This document shows positions 18,293-27,793 of a DNA stretch of 64,000 nucleotides, piece after piece. This DNA comes from Swaminathania salitolerans (GTDB taxonomy: Bacteria; Pseudomonadota; Alphaproteobacteria; Acetobacterales; Acetobacteraceae): assembly GCF_025994315.1 (NCBI RefSeq), contig NZ_BAQE01000007.1; one strand, given 5' to 3'. The notes beneath the pieces were generated by a model, which was not told where the DNA came from, made no database searches, and saw only the letters and a list, made by a program, of their open reading frames with translations. Each line of letters begins with the position of its first letter. Within the stretch, counting starts at the first letter, position 1. Position numbers and translations under genes: made by a program.

Positions 18293-20188
18293 TCACTCCC
18301 GTTCCTGCTGACGCACCCAGACCTGTGACAGAAGCATGTGGTTGAGGAGGGAATAATGATAATTCCCCAGACGGGCCGAAACGAAATCCACGTAGCGCAT
18401 CTGGATCAGCGGGATCAGTGCGCTCTGCTCCATTGCAAGGGCGCCGGCCCGTTTCCACAAAGCCTCTCTCCGGGCCGTGTCGCGGCTCTTTCGGGCATCT
18501 CTCATCAGGGACTGAAGGCCCGGATGACAGAAACGGCTCGCATTCGTTGCAGCATCGGAGTGTTCTCTTGCATTCTCGCAGCCGAGAAGCGCGTCGAGAA
18601 AGGTCGAGGGGGAAGGATAATCGGCATACCAGTAGGAAAGGCTGATCTGGACGTGATTGTCCGAATTGCGCGCGTATCCTTCGGCCCGGGCAGGCGCCAT
18701 CGGCCGGACGGAAGCCTCGAAGCCAAGCTGCTGCAGCATGTTGCGCAGATATACGCCCATCCCGAGCCCCACGGCCTGATTAGGGACGACCAGCGTGACC
18801 TTCTGACCCGCACGACCGCTGCGACGAATGAGCGCCCGCGCCCGGTCGAGATCCGGTCCCGTCCAGTCTCCCGCATCCGACACGCGGCCGAAGCGACAGG
18901 GAATATCGGCACCGGCGATGCCGTGCGGAACGATCTGGCAGAGAGGCTCTGCAATGGCGCCGCCGCCATAGAGAATGGTCATGGCGTGACGATCGACCGC
19001 ATGATTGAGCGCCTGCCTGACCTCGAGAGAATCGAACGGGGGCTCATGTACGTTCAGGGCAAGGTAATACAGCCCGAGAAGCGGTTGCAGATGCACCTGC
19101 GCGGCGTAGCGTGACCCGAGCTCCCCCAGACGGTCCTGCGGCTTCGCATCGAGCATGGAATCGTACTGGCCACGCTCTACCGCGGTGACTTCGGCCTCGT
19201 CCGAAAGGCCGAAATCGTAAACGATGCGATCCACATAGCCCTCGCTCTGCGCCTCGGGATTGCCGACCCGGAAGAACGGATTGCGTTCGGCCACGAGCTG
19301 GCGCGCCGGATCGTAGGAGACGATGCGATAGGGACCGGTTCCGGGTATGGGCGTGCCGCCGGTATCGTGGGGCGGTGTCTGCGCCGGCAGGATCACGGCA
19401 TGCGGGAAAGCGAGTTTCTGCAGGAACTCGCCATCCGGATGGTTGAGCATGATCACGATTTCACCGGTCGCCGCATCGACCCGGACGCCGTCGAGCCGAC
19501 ATGTATCGGGCGAGGAAAGACAAGCCTGAGCCCCGACGATATTGCCGTAGAAGGACTGCGCGGTCGGGCTTCCGGCAAGGAAGATGCGCCTGAATGACGC
19601 GCGAACGTCCTCTACCGTCACCGGAGCGCCGTTGGAGAAACGCATCCCCGGACGAAGATGGAATACCCAGCGCAATCCATCCTCGCTGACCTCGGGCAGG
19701 GACGTTGCCAGATCCGGCACCACATCGAGGCCCAGCCTGCCATCCGCCTGTCTGTAGGTCACGAGACCATCGTACATGGTGACGAAAAGCTGGATGAATT
19801 CGCTCGTGTAATTGATCTGCGGATCGAGCGTTCCGCCTGAGGCATCGGCGGTGAGCCGCAATGTGCCCCCGCGATGCGGATCGTTGCGCGTGATCCCGGC
19901 GGCCCTTGTCCGACCGCCGGTGGACGATGCCGTTTCTCCGCCCGTGTTTCCCGGGGCGTCTACGGGAGCGTCCCCTGAAGCGCCTACCAGGGCGTCCGCG
20001 GGCGCCGCCGCGGCCAGCGCAACGGGAAACCCCGATATCGCGGCTGTGAGAACCGCCGTCGCGACGGCGGTCGCGGGGAAGAGCGCCATAAGGGCCGCCG
20101 ATAGAGCCGCCCCCAGAGCCGTCCCCGCCGCCGCCGGGCGGCGCGGAACGCCGGTACCGCGCCCGGGCGGAAAGGCGTCGGGCCTCAT
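18293..20188 (-). CDS. Peptide/nickel-type ABC substrate-binding protein
   Basis: A 631-residue extracytoplasmic solute-binding protein of family 5 (DppA/OppA type). A long Ala-rich N-terminus of about 100 residues holds the signal sequence and a disordered linker. The binding domain starts near GGTLRLTADASGGTLDPQ and includes LRWVFHLRPGMRFSNGAPVTVEDV, IPGTGPYRI and FDSLEVRQALNHAVDR, all family hallmarks. No permease or ATPase gene is adjacent, so the transporter partner is elsewhere. Its ATG directly follows the TGA of the Sco-like gene, implying cotranscription. Ligand unknown. Confidence 0.88.
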   Translation of the reverse strand: MRPDAFPPGRGTGVPRRPAAAGTALGAALSAALMALFPATAVATAVLTAAISGFPVALAAAAPADALVGASGDAPVDAPGNTGGETASSTGGRTRAAGITRNDPHRGGTLRLTADASGGTLDPQINYTSEFIQLFVTMYDGLVTYRQADGRLGLDVVPDLATSLPEVSEDGLRWVFHLRPGMRFSNGAPVTVEDVRASFRRIFLAGSPTAQSFYGNIVGAQACLSSPDTCRLDGVRVDAATGEIVIMLNHPDGEFLQKLAFPHAVILPAQTPPHDTGGTPIPGTGPYRIVSYDPARQLVAERNPFFRVGNPEAQSEGYVDRIVYDFGLSDEAEVTAVERGQYDSMLDAKPQDRLGELGSRYAAQVHLQPLLGLYYLALNVHEPPFDSLEVRQALNHAVDRHAMTILYGGGAIAEPLCQIVPHGIAGADIPCRFGRVSDAGDWTGPDLDRARALIRRSGRAGQKVTLVVPNQAVGLGMGVYLRNMLQQLGFEASVRPMAPARAEGYARNSDNHVQISLSYWYADYPSPSTFLDALLGCENAREHSDAATNASRFCHPGLQSLMRDARKSRDTARREALWKRAGALAMEQSALIPLIQMRYVDFVSARLGNYHYSLLNHMLLSQVWVRQQERE

Positions 20189-20815
20189 TCAGCCTCTATG
20201 GGCGAGCTGATGGATACGGGTCACGATCGCCTCGGTTCCGGCCCCGGCCTCGACGGTACCGGCATAGCGGCCACGCGGATCCATGATGACGATACGCGGC
20301 GCAGGAAGATGATAGCTCTCCCCATGATCGGGATGGACCATTTCCATAGGAGCATGGAATTCCCGTGCGACACGCTCGATCATGCTCGGGGCGCCCGTCA
20401 GGGGCACGACATGATCTCCCAGCGGGAGGACATAGGTTTTCAGCTCGGCCGATTCGTCATGCACCGGATCCAGCGTGATCGCAAGCGGCGCGAGCTGGAT
20501 GCCTTCGCGGCTCAGCACGAGCTTTGCATCGCTCATGGTCCTGAAGACCGGACCGCACAGGGTCCTGGGGCAATGCGTGTCGAAGAACCACACCAGCACC
20601 CAGCTGCCATGGAAATCGCCCTCGGTGACGTTTCCTTCCCCGAGGGCCACGAGGCGATAGCTGCCCCCGATCTCGTTCCCCTGTGTCGAGACCGAGCCGC
20701 CGAAGCGCTCGGAAAGGCGATATCCCGTCCAGCTCAGGGCCAGAGCGAGGATGACCACGACGATGGCAAGGCGCGGTCCGGTCCAGCGTATCCGGCGTTG
20801 AGAGTTCTTTTTCAT
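20189..20815 (-). CDS. SCO1/SenC-like thiol protein
   Basis: A 208-residue membrane-anchored thioredoxin-fold protein of the Sco family, which delivers copper to cytochrome oxidase or acts as a periplasmic thiol reductase. One transmembrane helix lies at about residues 16-33, then the domain with VWFFDTHCPRTLC, ITLDPVHDE, VPLTGAP and, near the end, DHGESYHLPAPRIVIMDP supplying a candidate ligand histidine. The two cysteines are spaced CxxxxC instead of the usual CxxxC. It starts 3 bases after the polA stop and is followed at once by the binding-protein gene. Confidence 0.78.
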   Translation of the reverse strand: MKKNSQRRIRWTGPRLAIVVVILALALSWTGYRLSERFGGSVSTQGNEIGGSYRLVALGEGNVTEGDFHGSWVLVWFFDTHCPRTLCGPVFRTMSDAKLVLSREGIQLAPLAITLDPVHDESAELKTYVLPLGDHVVPLTGAPSMIERVAREFHAPMEMVHPDHGESYHLPAPRIVIMDPRGRYAGTVEAGAGTEAIVTRIHQLAHRG

Positions 20816-20818
20816 TGA

Positions 20819-23575
20819 TTAATGTGCTTCCGCCCAGTTCGAACCTGTACCTGTTTCCACGACCAGCGGCACAGAGAGTGACGCGGCCTGTTCCATTTCG
20901 GCACGCACGAAAGCCGCCAGATCCGCGGCCTGATCCGCCCTGACCTCGAACAGCAATTCGTCATGCACCTGAAGCAGCATTCTGGCGTCCAGCCCGCTTT
21001 GTGGCAAGCGCCGACCCAGACGCACCATGGCACGCTTGATGATATCGGCAGCGCCTCCCTGAAGCGGCGCGTTGATGGCCTGACGCTCCGCATAGCCTCT
21101 GCGGGCACCGTTCTTCTCGTTGATTCCCGGCACGTAGCAGCGACGACCGAGCGGCGTGGTCACATAGCCGTCCCGCTTCGCGTCCTCTTTAGTCCGGTCC
21201 ATATAATCGCGAATGCCGGGATAACGCGCGAAATAGGCGTCGATATAGCGGCGTGCCTCCCCTGCGGAAATGCCGAGCTGTCGCGCCAGACCGAAAGCCG
21301 AGATCCCGTAGATAATCCCGAAATTGATGGCCTTGGCGCGGCGACGCGTGAGGGAATCCATCCCTTCGAGCGGAATATTGAACACTTCCGACGCCGTACG
21401 GGCATGAATATCCTGTCCGAGCCTGAACGCCTCCTTCAGCGGACCGATATCGGCCACCTCTGCCAGAAGGCGCAGCTCGATCTGCGAATAATCGGCCGAG
21501 ACGAGAACATAGCCGTCCTCGGCGATGAAGGCGCGCCGGATGCGCCCCCCCTCCTCCGTGCGGATCGGGATGTTCTGCAGATTGGGATCGTTGGAAGACA
21601 GACGACCCGTGGTGGTGATGGCCATCTGGAACGAGGTATGCACACGATGAGAGCGTGCATCCATCTGCTGCACCAGCGCATCGGCATAGGTCGATTTGAG
21701 CTTGGCCAGCTGACGCCAGGCCAGGATGCGCGCGGGAAGTTCATGCCCGGCATCGGCAAGTTCCTGCAGAACCGAGGAATCCGTGCCCCAGGCGCCTGCC
21801 TTGGTGCGCTTGCCCCCGGGCAGGCTCATCTCATCGAACAGGATTTCTCCGAGCTGCTTGGGCGAGCCCGGATTGAAGCTGCGGCCGGCAAGCGCGTGGA
21901 TCCCGATTTCCATCTCCCCCATGCGGCTGCCGAAATCGGCCGACATGCGCCGCAACTCGGCGGCGTCGAGCTTGACCCCGGCCTGTTCCATCGCGGCCAG
22001 TATGCCGATCAGCGGGCGCTCCATCGTCTCGTAGAGCGCCACGGCCTGACGCTCGCGCAATTGCGGTTTGAGCACCTGCCACAGACGCAGCGTTACATCG
22101 GCATCTTCCGCAGCGTATTCCGTGGCGCGCGCAACAGGCACCTGTGCGAAGGGCACGCGATTGCGGCCCGTGCCGGTCACGCTGTCATAGCTGATCGGAT
22201 CATGACCCAGATGCAGACGTGACAGCTCATCCATGCCCTGACCGTGCTCACCCGCAGACTGGGCGTAGGAAATCAGCATGGTGTCATCGACGGGAGTGAC
22301 CGTCGTGATGCCCGCATGATCCAGCACGAGCAGATCGTATTTGGCGTTCTGGAAGATCTTCAGCACCGAGTCGTCGGCCAGAAGCGGTCGCAGCGCATCG
22401 AGCACGCCCTCGACCTCGAGCTGACCGCTCGCGGGGTGTTCCAGCGTGCCCTCATGGCGCAGCGGCACATAGGCCGCCTCCCCCGGTGCCACGGCCAGGG
22501 AGAGACCGATCAGTGTGGCCTGACGCGCATTCAGGCTGTCGGTCTCGGTGTCGAAGGCGAGATATCCGGTGTCGCGCGCCCTGCCGATCCAGGTTTCGAG
22601 CGCCTCCATGGAGAGAATGGTTTCGTAGGGGCCGTAAGGCTTGTCCCCTCCGGCTGTCTCCGTTGTCTCGTCGCGGCTGTTCCGGGAGGCGCCGACCGGG
22701 CGCCCGGCGGCAAGCGCGCCCAGCCCCATACGCTGTATGACGGAATGAAACCCCATACGCTCGAGAAAATCACGCAGCACCGGAGCGTCCGGCTCGCGGC
22801 AACCGAGCGCATCGACCGGCTCGGGCAGAGGGATGTCACGGGCCAGCGTGACCAGCCTGAGCGAGATCCGCGCAGCTTCTGCATGGTCGATCAGGGATTG
22901 CTGACGCTTGGATTTCTTCATTTCCGGCGCGGCGGCAAGGATGGCCTCCAGTTCGCCGAATTCCTGCACGAGCTGCGCCGCCCCCTTGGGACCGATACCG
23001 GGCACGCCGGGGACATTGTCGGTCGGATCGCCCATCAGCGCCTGCACGTCGATCACCCGGTCGGGTGCAACGCCGAATTTCGCCTCGACCTCCGCGCGCC
23101 CGATCGGCTTCTGCCTGATCGGATCGAGCAGCGAAACCGACTCGCTCACAAGCTGCATCAGATCCTTGTCGGAAGAGACGATGGTGCAGCGCCCGCCGCT
23201 ACGCTCGACGGCCTCGGCATAAGAGGCGATGAGGTCATCGGCCTCATAGCCCGGCAATTCGATCATCGGGACGTTGAAGGCTCTGGTGGCGTCGCGGATA
23301 AGCGGGAACTGGGGACGGAGATCCTCCGGCGCCTCGGGCCTGTGCGCCTTGTACTGCGGATAGATCTCGTTTCTGAATGTCTGGCGTCCCGCATCGAAAA
23401 CAACCGCAAGATGCGTTCCCACATGATCACGCAAAAGGCGTTGCAGCATGTTGGTGAAGCCGAAAACGGCATTGACCGGCACCCCTTCGGGGCTGCTCAT
23501 GGGCGGCAGGGCGTGAAAGGCCCGGAAGATGAATCCGGATCCGTCTACGAGGACAAGATGAGGGGTAGTGCTCAT
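20819..23575 (-). CDS. polA: DNA polymerase I
   Basis: A 918-residue polymerase for gap filling and Okazaki-fragment maturation. All three parts are present: the 5' nuclease domain (about 1-300, with DGSGFIFRAFHALPP and ALMGDPTDNVPGVPGIGPK), the 3'-5' exonuclease domain with intact acidic motifs (FDTETDSLNA and the Asp of AAEDADVTLRLW) and the polymerase domain with SADYSQIELR and LLQVHDELLFEV. The ATG at 23575 gives the conserved N-terminus; an extension to 23644 does not look like the family. It leads a minus-strand run with the Sco-like and binding-protein genes. Confidence 0.97.
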   Translation of the reverse strand: MSTTPHLVLVDGSGFIFRAFHALPPMSSPEGVPVNAVFGFTNMLQRLLRDHVGTHLAVVFDAGRQTFRNEIYPQYKAHRPEAPEDLRPQFPLIRDATRAFNVPMIELPGYEADDLIASYAEAVERSGGRCTIVSSDKDLMQLVSESVSLLDPIRQKPIGRAEVEAKFGVAPDRVIDVQALMGDPTDNVPGVPGIGPKGAAQLVQEFGELEAILAAAPEMKKSKRQQSLIDHAEAARISLRLVTLARDIPLPEPVDALGCREPDAPVLRDFLERMGFHSVIQRMGLGALAAGRPVGASRNSRDETTETAGGDKPYGPYETILSMEALETWIGRARDTGYLAFDTETDSLNARQATLIGLSLAVAPGEAAYVPLRHEGTLEHPASGQLEVEGVLDALRPLLADDSVLKIFQNAKYDLLVLDHAGITTVTPVDDTMLISYAQSAGEHGQGMDELSRLHLGHDPISYDSVTGTGRNRVPFAQVPVARATEYAAEDADVTLRLWQVLKPQLRERQAVALYETMERPLIGILAAMEQAGVKLDAAELRRMSADFGSRMGEMEIGIHALAGRSFNPGSPKQLGEILFDEMSLPGGKRTKAGAWGTDSSVLQELADAGHELPARILAWRQLAKLKSTYADALVQQMDARSHRVHTSFQMAITTTGRLSSNDPNLQNIPIRTEEGGRIRRAFIAEDGYVLVSADYSQIELRLLAEVADIGPLKEAFRLGQDIHARTASEVFNIPLEGMDSLTRRRAKAINFGIIYGISAFGLARQLGISAGEARRYIDAYFARYPGIRDYMDRTKEDAKRDGYVTTPLGRRCYVPGINEKNGARRGYAERQAINAPLQGGAADIIKRAMVRLGRRLPQSGLDARMLLQVHDELLFEVRADQAADLAAFVRAEMEQAASLSVPLVVETGTGSNWAEAH

Positions 23576-23695
23576 GCAAAGGCCGATCGGAATGATGAAA
23601 GCATGGAAGGCGTCTCCCTGGCGGGGCTTTTGCGGGTCCGGCATACGGGATACCTCTCCCGTCCGGCGCGCCCCCAGGGACGCAATACTCCGACA

Positions 23696-24787
23696 ATGAT
23701 ACGGGAGTTCCGTCCGGTTTCAAACCGCTTCGCGTGGCTGTGCCCGCACCGCAGGCGCGCTTTCGCGCTTGGCCTCCTGGTTTGCCTGCTCGCAGGATGT
23801 GCCGGCCCCTCCCGCCATGAGAAGCGAACCGGACTTCGTGCGGGCCCCTCCGCAGGACAGACGCTGCAGATCCGTCCACGCGGCGGGGAAGCCGCGCTCA
23901 TCCCGGCCAACCACCACTTCCTGCTTGCGGACGGGACGACGATACCCGCCCGCGTCTGGCCGGTGACAGGTCGCGCGCGCGCGCGAATTCTCGCCTTGCA
24001 CGGCTTTGGAGACAGTCGCGATGCCTGGGAGTTTTCCGCCCCCTGTCTCGCCCGTCAGGGGATCGAGGTCATCGCACCGGATCAGCGCGGTTTCGGAGAG
24101 ACCGCGCATCGCGGCGCGTGGAGCGGCACGGCTCGCATGGTGCAGGATATCCGGGAGGAAGCGCGTCAGCTTCATGCCGAAGCCCCCGATATTCCTCTTT
24201 TCGTCATGGGAGAAAGCATGGGCGGCGCGCTCGCGGCACTTCTCGCGACGGACCGGCCCGATGGCACGACACGCGGTTTCATCCTCGTCTCTCCGGCAAT
24301 CTGGAAACTCGACCCTGTCTCCCGTCTCGTGGTGGACATGCTCGATCTGATCGCGCCCGAGTGGATCTTCACCGGGGCGCACGCTCCGGGCGAGCACATC
24401 GCGACCGACAATATCGCCGCCCTGCGGCGGCTCTATTTCGATCCGCTTACCCTGCACGGATTCAGGCTCGATCTTCTTCGCGGCCTGATCGATCTGATGG
24501 CTGCGGGACAGAAGGCCGCCCCCCATGTGCGCGCGCCCCTTCTCGTGCTGTACGGGGATCGTGACCAGATGATCCCGGCACCGCCGATGGCACGATTCTG
24601 GGCGGATCTGCCACAGGACAGCCGCAAGGACCTGATTCCCGGAGGGCATCATCTGCTGCTGCGCGACCGCGATGGCGCGCGCGCCGTTGCGGATATCGCA
24701 AGCTGGATCCTTGCGCCCGACCGTCTTCTTCCCTCCGGTGGCGATGCCGCCGCTGCCGCCTGGCGCGCGGGGGACCCTGCAGACTGA
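23696..24787 (+). CDS. Lipoprotein alpha/beta hydrolase (lysophospholipase-like)
   Basis: A 363-residue serine hydrolase of the monoacylglycerol lipase/lysophospholipase type (Hydrolase_4). A signal peptide with lipobox LLAGC near residue 34 suggests anchoring in the envelope. LHGFGDS near 103 is the oxyanion region, GESMGG near 177 the nucleophile elbow, YGDRDQMIP near 292 the aspartate and GGHHLLLRD near 320 the histidine. It is divergent from polA with 120 bases between starts. Confidence 0.85.
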   Translation: MIREFRPVSNRFAWLCPHRRRAFALGLLVCLLAGCAGPSRHEKRTGLRAGPSAGQTLQIRPRGGEAALIPANHHFLLADGTTIPARVWPVTGRARARILALHGFGDSRDAWEFSAPCLARQGIEVIAPDQRGFGETAHRGAWSGTARMVQDIREEARQLHAEAPDIPLFVMGESMGGALAALLATDRPDGTTRGFILVSPAIWKLDPVSRLVVDMLDLIAPEWIFTGAHAPGEHIATDNIAALRRLYFDPLTLHGFRLDLLRGLIDLMAAGQKAAPHVRAPLLVLYGDRDQMIPAPPMARFWADLPQDSRKDLIPGGHHLLLRDRDGARAVADIASWILAPDRLLPSGGDAAAAAWRAGDPAD

Positions 24788-24863
24788 ACGTCTCCTTCCT
24801 GTCGACCGGGTCTGAATTAGGGGCTGGCGCAGGGCTTAAACTTTGGCTATTGAGGGTTCAGCG

Positions 24864-24940
24864 GGACCCGTAGCTCAGCTGGATAGAGCGTCGCCCTCCG
24901 AAGGCGAAGGTCGAAGGTTCGAATCCTTTCGGGTCCGCCA
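24864..24940 (+). tRNA. tRNA-Arg (anticodon CCG)
   Basis: A 77-base cloverleaf: acceptor stem GGACCCG/CGGGTCC with discriminator G and encoded CCA, D arm with AGCTCAGCTGGATAGAGC, anticodon loop CTCCGAA giving anticodon CCG, and T arm GGTTCGAATCC. It decodes CGG. No integrase or direct repeat of its 3' end is seen nearby, so it is not visibly used as an attachment site. Confidence 0.97.
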
Positions 24941-25191
24941 TTTCCGATACATTGCCCATCCGACCGGTCACGCGCTGCCAGCCGCAGCGTTGCAGGCGTC
25001 CGGCCCACTGCGCTCGGGGCGTTTCGTTTCGAACCGGGCGCGTTACAAACCCCGTTCCCGGATGTTCCTCTTGCCGGGCGTTGTCATCCGGAAGCCCGTT
25101 CTGCGGGATAACCTTTCCCGGGAATGCTTTTACCGAAAGATCAGCCCCCGAGGTCTGGCCTTCGGTATCTGCCTCCCCCCAGGGGGCTGGG
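24941..25191. other. Gap between tRNA-Arg and SDR gene
   Basis: No gene is seen. Near the SDR stop lies an inverted repeat CAGCCCCC (25142-25149) / GGGGGCTG (25182-25189) with a 32-base loop. It could end the SDR transcript, but it lacks a T-run. Confidence 0.4.
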
Positions 25192-25959
25192 TCAGTGTGC
25201 GGTGAATCCTCCATCGACCGGCAGCGCAACGCCGATCACGAAGCTTGCTGCCGGACTGCACAGCCAGAGTACGGCTTCGGCGATTTCCTCCGCCGTTCCC
25301 AGACGACCGATCGGCTGCTGCTTCCTGATCTCGACCATGGCCTCGGGCTGGCTTTCGAGCATGTCCTGCACCATGGGGGTGTCGATCGTACCCGGGCAGA
25401 TGGCATTGATGCGGATATTGCGTGGGGCATATTCGACCCCTGCGCTCCGTGTCATCCCGATCACGGCATGTTTCGTCCCGTGATAGGCGGCCCGCCCGGG
25501 CAGACCGACCAGTCCGCCAAGGGAGGAACAGTTGACGATCGCGCCGCTCCCCTGACGCCGCATGAGACGCAGTTCATGCTTCATACACGCCCAGACCCCG
25601 CGCTGATTGACCGCCGTTACCCGCTCGAAGGAAGAAAGCGGTTCATCCGCGGCATCGGAGGGCGGCACCTGTATGCCGGCGTTGTTGAACGCCATGTCGA
25701 GCCTGCCGAAGCGCGCATCGATCTCCCCGAGCAGAGTCGCAACATCGTCCTCGTCAGCGACATCGCAAGCCAGGGCCAGAGCCTCTCCCCCTCCCGCGAC
25801 AATGCGTTCGGCCTCCTCTCCTGCCAGATCGCCGTCGTGGTCCGACAGCACCACGACGGCGCCATTGCGGGCAAAGGCGCGGGATGTGGCCAGTCCTATG
25901 CCTCTGGCCGCCCCCGTGACGAGTGCGACCTGACCGCGAAAATCGTAGACCGGCCTCAT
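25192..25959 (-). CDS. Short-chain dehydrogenase/reductase
   Basis: A 255-residue classical SDR. The cofactor motif TGAARGIG lies near residue 15, DVADEDDV near 66, NNAG near 92, the catalytic Ser in VNCSS near 141 and YHGTK near 158, then the NAICPGTIDTPM segment. An Asp after beta-strand 2 (VVLSDHD) favours NAD(H). Substrate unknown. Its ATG overlaps the stop of the aldo/keto reductase, and the pair probably shares a transcript, perhaps with the cupin gene 144 bases upstream. Confidence 0.9.
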   Translation of the reverse strand: MRPVYDFRGQVALVTGAARGIGLATSRAFARNGAVVVLSDHDGDLAGEEAERIVAGGGEALALACDVADEDDVATLLGEIDARFGRLDMAFNNAGIQVPPSDAADEPLSSFERVTAVNQRGVWACMKHELRLMRRQGSGAIVNCSSLGGLVGLPGRAAYHGTKHAVIGMTRSAGVEYAPRNIRINAICPGTIDTPMVQDMLESQPEAMVEIRKQQPIGRLGTAEEIAEAVLWLCSPAASFVIGVALPVDGGFTAH

Positions 25960-26879
25960 TTCCCGTCTCCTTCTCCACTCCCGTCACCCCTGTTCCGGTC
26001 GCTGCCGGATGCGGGCTCGCGCCTGATTCCGAAAACCGGAAATGCCTGGGCCTCGCCATAATCGGTGTCGCCCCCGCTTCGTTGCAGCAGGGCCATATCC
26101 GCGTCCGAAATCTCGAAATCGACAGCGAAATTCTCGCGCAGATGCTCCGCGCTGGTCGATTTCGGCAGAGGCAGCAGACCGAGTTGCAGACAGAAGCGGA
26201 TGCAGAGCTGTGCGACTCCGACCCCGTACTTCCCGGCCATGGCCTGCATTCTCTCGTTCTTCAGCACGGCACCATGCGCAACGGGCGAGTATGCCTCGAC
26301 GAGCATCCCCCGCCGACGCGATTCGGCAATGAGATCGTCCGGAATATTGCCGATATGTGCAAGGATCTGGTTCACCTGGGGGCGGATGCGCCCATGTGCG
26401 AAGAGATTGTCGAGATCGACAGCTTCGAAGTTCGAGACCCCGATGGCGCGGATCTTCCCGGCTTCGACGGCCTCCTCGAGCGCGCGCCAGGCCTCGAGAT
26501 TGCCTTCGAAGTAGCGCTCTTGCTGTCTGAATGCCGACCAGGGCTGTGGGCTGTGGATGAGCATCAGATCGATATGATCCATCTGCAGCGCGGCAAGGGA
26601 CGCATCGATCCGGGCCCGGGCGTCGTCATGGGATTTGCTTTCGGCAGCGAGCTTGGTCGTGATGAAGACCGAATCCCGGGGGAGACCGCTCGCCCGGACT
26701 CCCTCGCCCACGCCGGCCTCGTTTCCGTAGGCCTGCGCCGTATCGATATGCCGATAGCCGATTTCGAGAGCCTCGCGCACCACGCGCGCCGTATCGGCGG
26801 CATCGATACGCCAGGTTCCCAGTCCCGGTGCCGGGATCGTTACATCGTCGGACAGTCTGAATGCATTCTGCGTTGCCAT
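25956..26879 (-). CDS. Aldo/keto reductase
   Basis: A 307-residue AKR-fold oxidoreductase (2,5-diketogluconate reductase type). GLGTWRID, the catalytic Asp/Tyr in YRHIDTAQAYGNE near residue 50, Lys in ITTKLAAESK near 75 and His in LMLIHSPQP near 108 complete the tetrad; AIGVSNFEA and PLPKSTSAEHLREN bind the cofactor. A polar tail rich in Gly, Asp and Arg ends the protein. It overlaps the SDR by 4 bases, suggesting consecutive redox steps on one substrate; that is inference. Confidence 0.9.
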   Translation of the reverse strand: MATQNAFRLSDDVTIPAPGLGTWRIDAADTARVVREALEIGYRHIDTAQAYGNEAGVGEGVRASGLPRDSVFITTKLAAESKSHDDARARIDASLAALQMDHIDLMLIHSPQPWSAFRQQERYFEGNLEAWRALEEAVEAGKIRAIGVSNFEAVDLDNLFAHGRIRPQVNQILAHIGNIPDDLIAESRRRGMLVEAYSPVAHGAVLKNERMQAMAGKYGVGVAQLCIRFCLQLGLLPLPKSTSAEHLRENFAVDFEISDADMALLQRSGGDTDYGEAQAFPVFGIRREPASGSDRNRGDGSGEGDGK

Positions 26880-27023
26880 GATGTGTTCCTCGATCTTTAT
26901 TTCTTGCTGTATTCTTCGCTGTATTTTTGGGGCTGTCTTCGTCGGGCTTCATGTTCGTGCCGGAATGAGCGGCCATGCGTCGCTTCCGGCCGCTCCCTTG
27001 CGCCGATCCGGCCGAAAAACGGA

Positions 27024-27623
27024 TCAGCGCCGATCGGCAGGCGCCAGATAGGTTCCGTCAGAGACCTTCTCCATCCATTTCACCGCCGAGCCATCGACCG
27101 TTTCCTGAATCGCGACATGCGTCATGGCCGTATGCGCGGTTGCGCCATGCCAGTGGCGTTTTCCCGGTGGGCACCAGAGAATGTCTCCGGCCCGGATCAC
27201 GCGTTTGGGTTCGCCTTCGACCTGGGTCCAGCCTTCCCCTTGCGTCACGATCAGCGTCTGACCGGCGGGATGGCTGTGCCAGGCGGTGCGCGCACCCGGC
27301 TCGAAACGGACGATCGCGCCACCCACGCGTGAAGGAGCGGGGCGCGTGAACGGACCGATAATCGTCGCCTTGCCATCGAAATAGGCAGCAGGTCCCTCGA
27401 TACGCCTCATTTCCGCCGCGCGCACGAGACCGGGCGAGGTCGCGCTATCCGCCATTCCTTGCGGCATGGTCCCAGCCGGGGAACCGTCACGCGGCGTCGC
27501 ACCGGCAACAGCGTCCGGGGCGGCTTTGGCCGGTGTCCGGCCCGACACCATCATGCCCGCAAACAGGACAAAACCCGCCGAGATCGCGGCACGCGCAGCG
27601 AGACGATATGAGTGACGACCCAT
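27024..27623 (-). CDS. Secreted cupin-domain protein
   Basis: A 199-residue predicted periplasmic protein with a signal peptide (about residues 1-34). The cupin core at about 95-185 contains WHSHPAGQTLIVTQGEG and PPGKRHWHGA, supplying the usual His metal ligands. Similar cupins sit beside SDR and aldo/keto reductase genes under LysR control in many proteobacteria. It is divergent from the LysR gene, the normal geometry for its target. Confidence 0.8.
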   Translation of the reverse strand: MGRHSYRLAARAAISAGFVLFAGMMVSGRTPAKAAPDAVAGATPRDGSPAGTMPQGMADSATSPGLVRAAEMRRIEGPAAYFDGKATIIGPFTRPAPSRVGGAIVRFEPGARTAWHSHPAGQTLIVTQGEGWTQVEGEPKRVIRAGDILWCPPGKRHWHGATAHTAMTHVAIQETVDGSAVKWMEKVSDGTYLAPADRR

Positions 27624-27745
27624 TCCCTCTTCTCCCGTTTCGGGCTTTGCGCCCGGTTCGATCCGGATTCCGTGCGATCCGGATGCCTGAACCGGACGTT
27701 AGCGTCGGATACCGCACGGGATTAGCCATTGCCGCCGCGATGTGC

Positions 27746-27764
27746 TGATGATTGTCATTCATCA
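27746..27764. promoter_or_regulatory. Candidate LysR operator
   Basis: TGATGA-N7-TCATCA lies between the divergent cupin and LysR starts, 30 bases before the LysR ATG. LysR regulators normally bind dyads containing T-N11-A in just this position and often repress their own gene from it. It overlaps the longer possible LysR start at 27752, which supports the later start. Confidence 0.5.
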
Positions 27765-27793
27765 ATGATGAGGAAGGAGGGGGAGGTCAGACC

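Noticed and set aside
22244..23695. Open frame upstream of the lipoprotein hydrolase, opposite polA
   Set aside because: The hydrolase has a clear signal peptide from 23696; the preceding 484 codons are only antisense of polA.
24864..25191. Integration site of a genomic island at tRNA-Arg
   Set aside because: No integrase, no direct repeat of the tRNA 3' end and ordinary composition on both sides.
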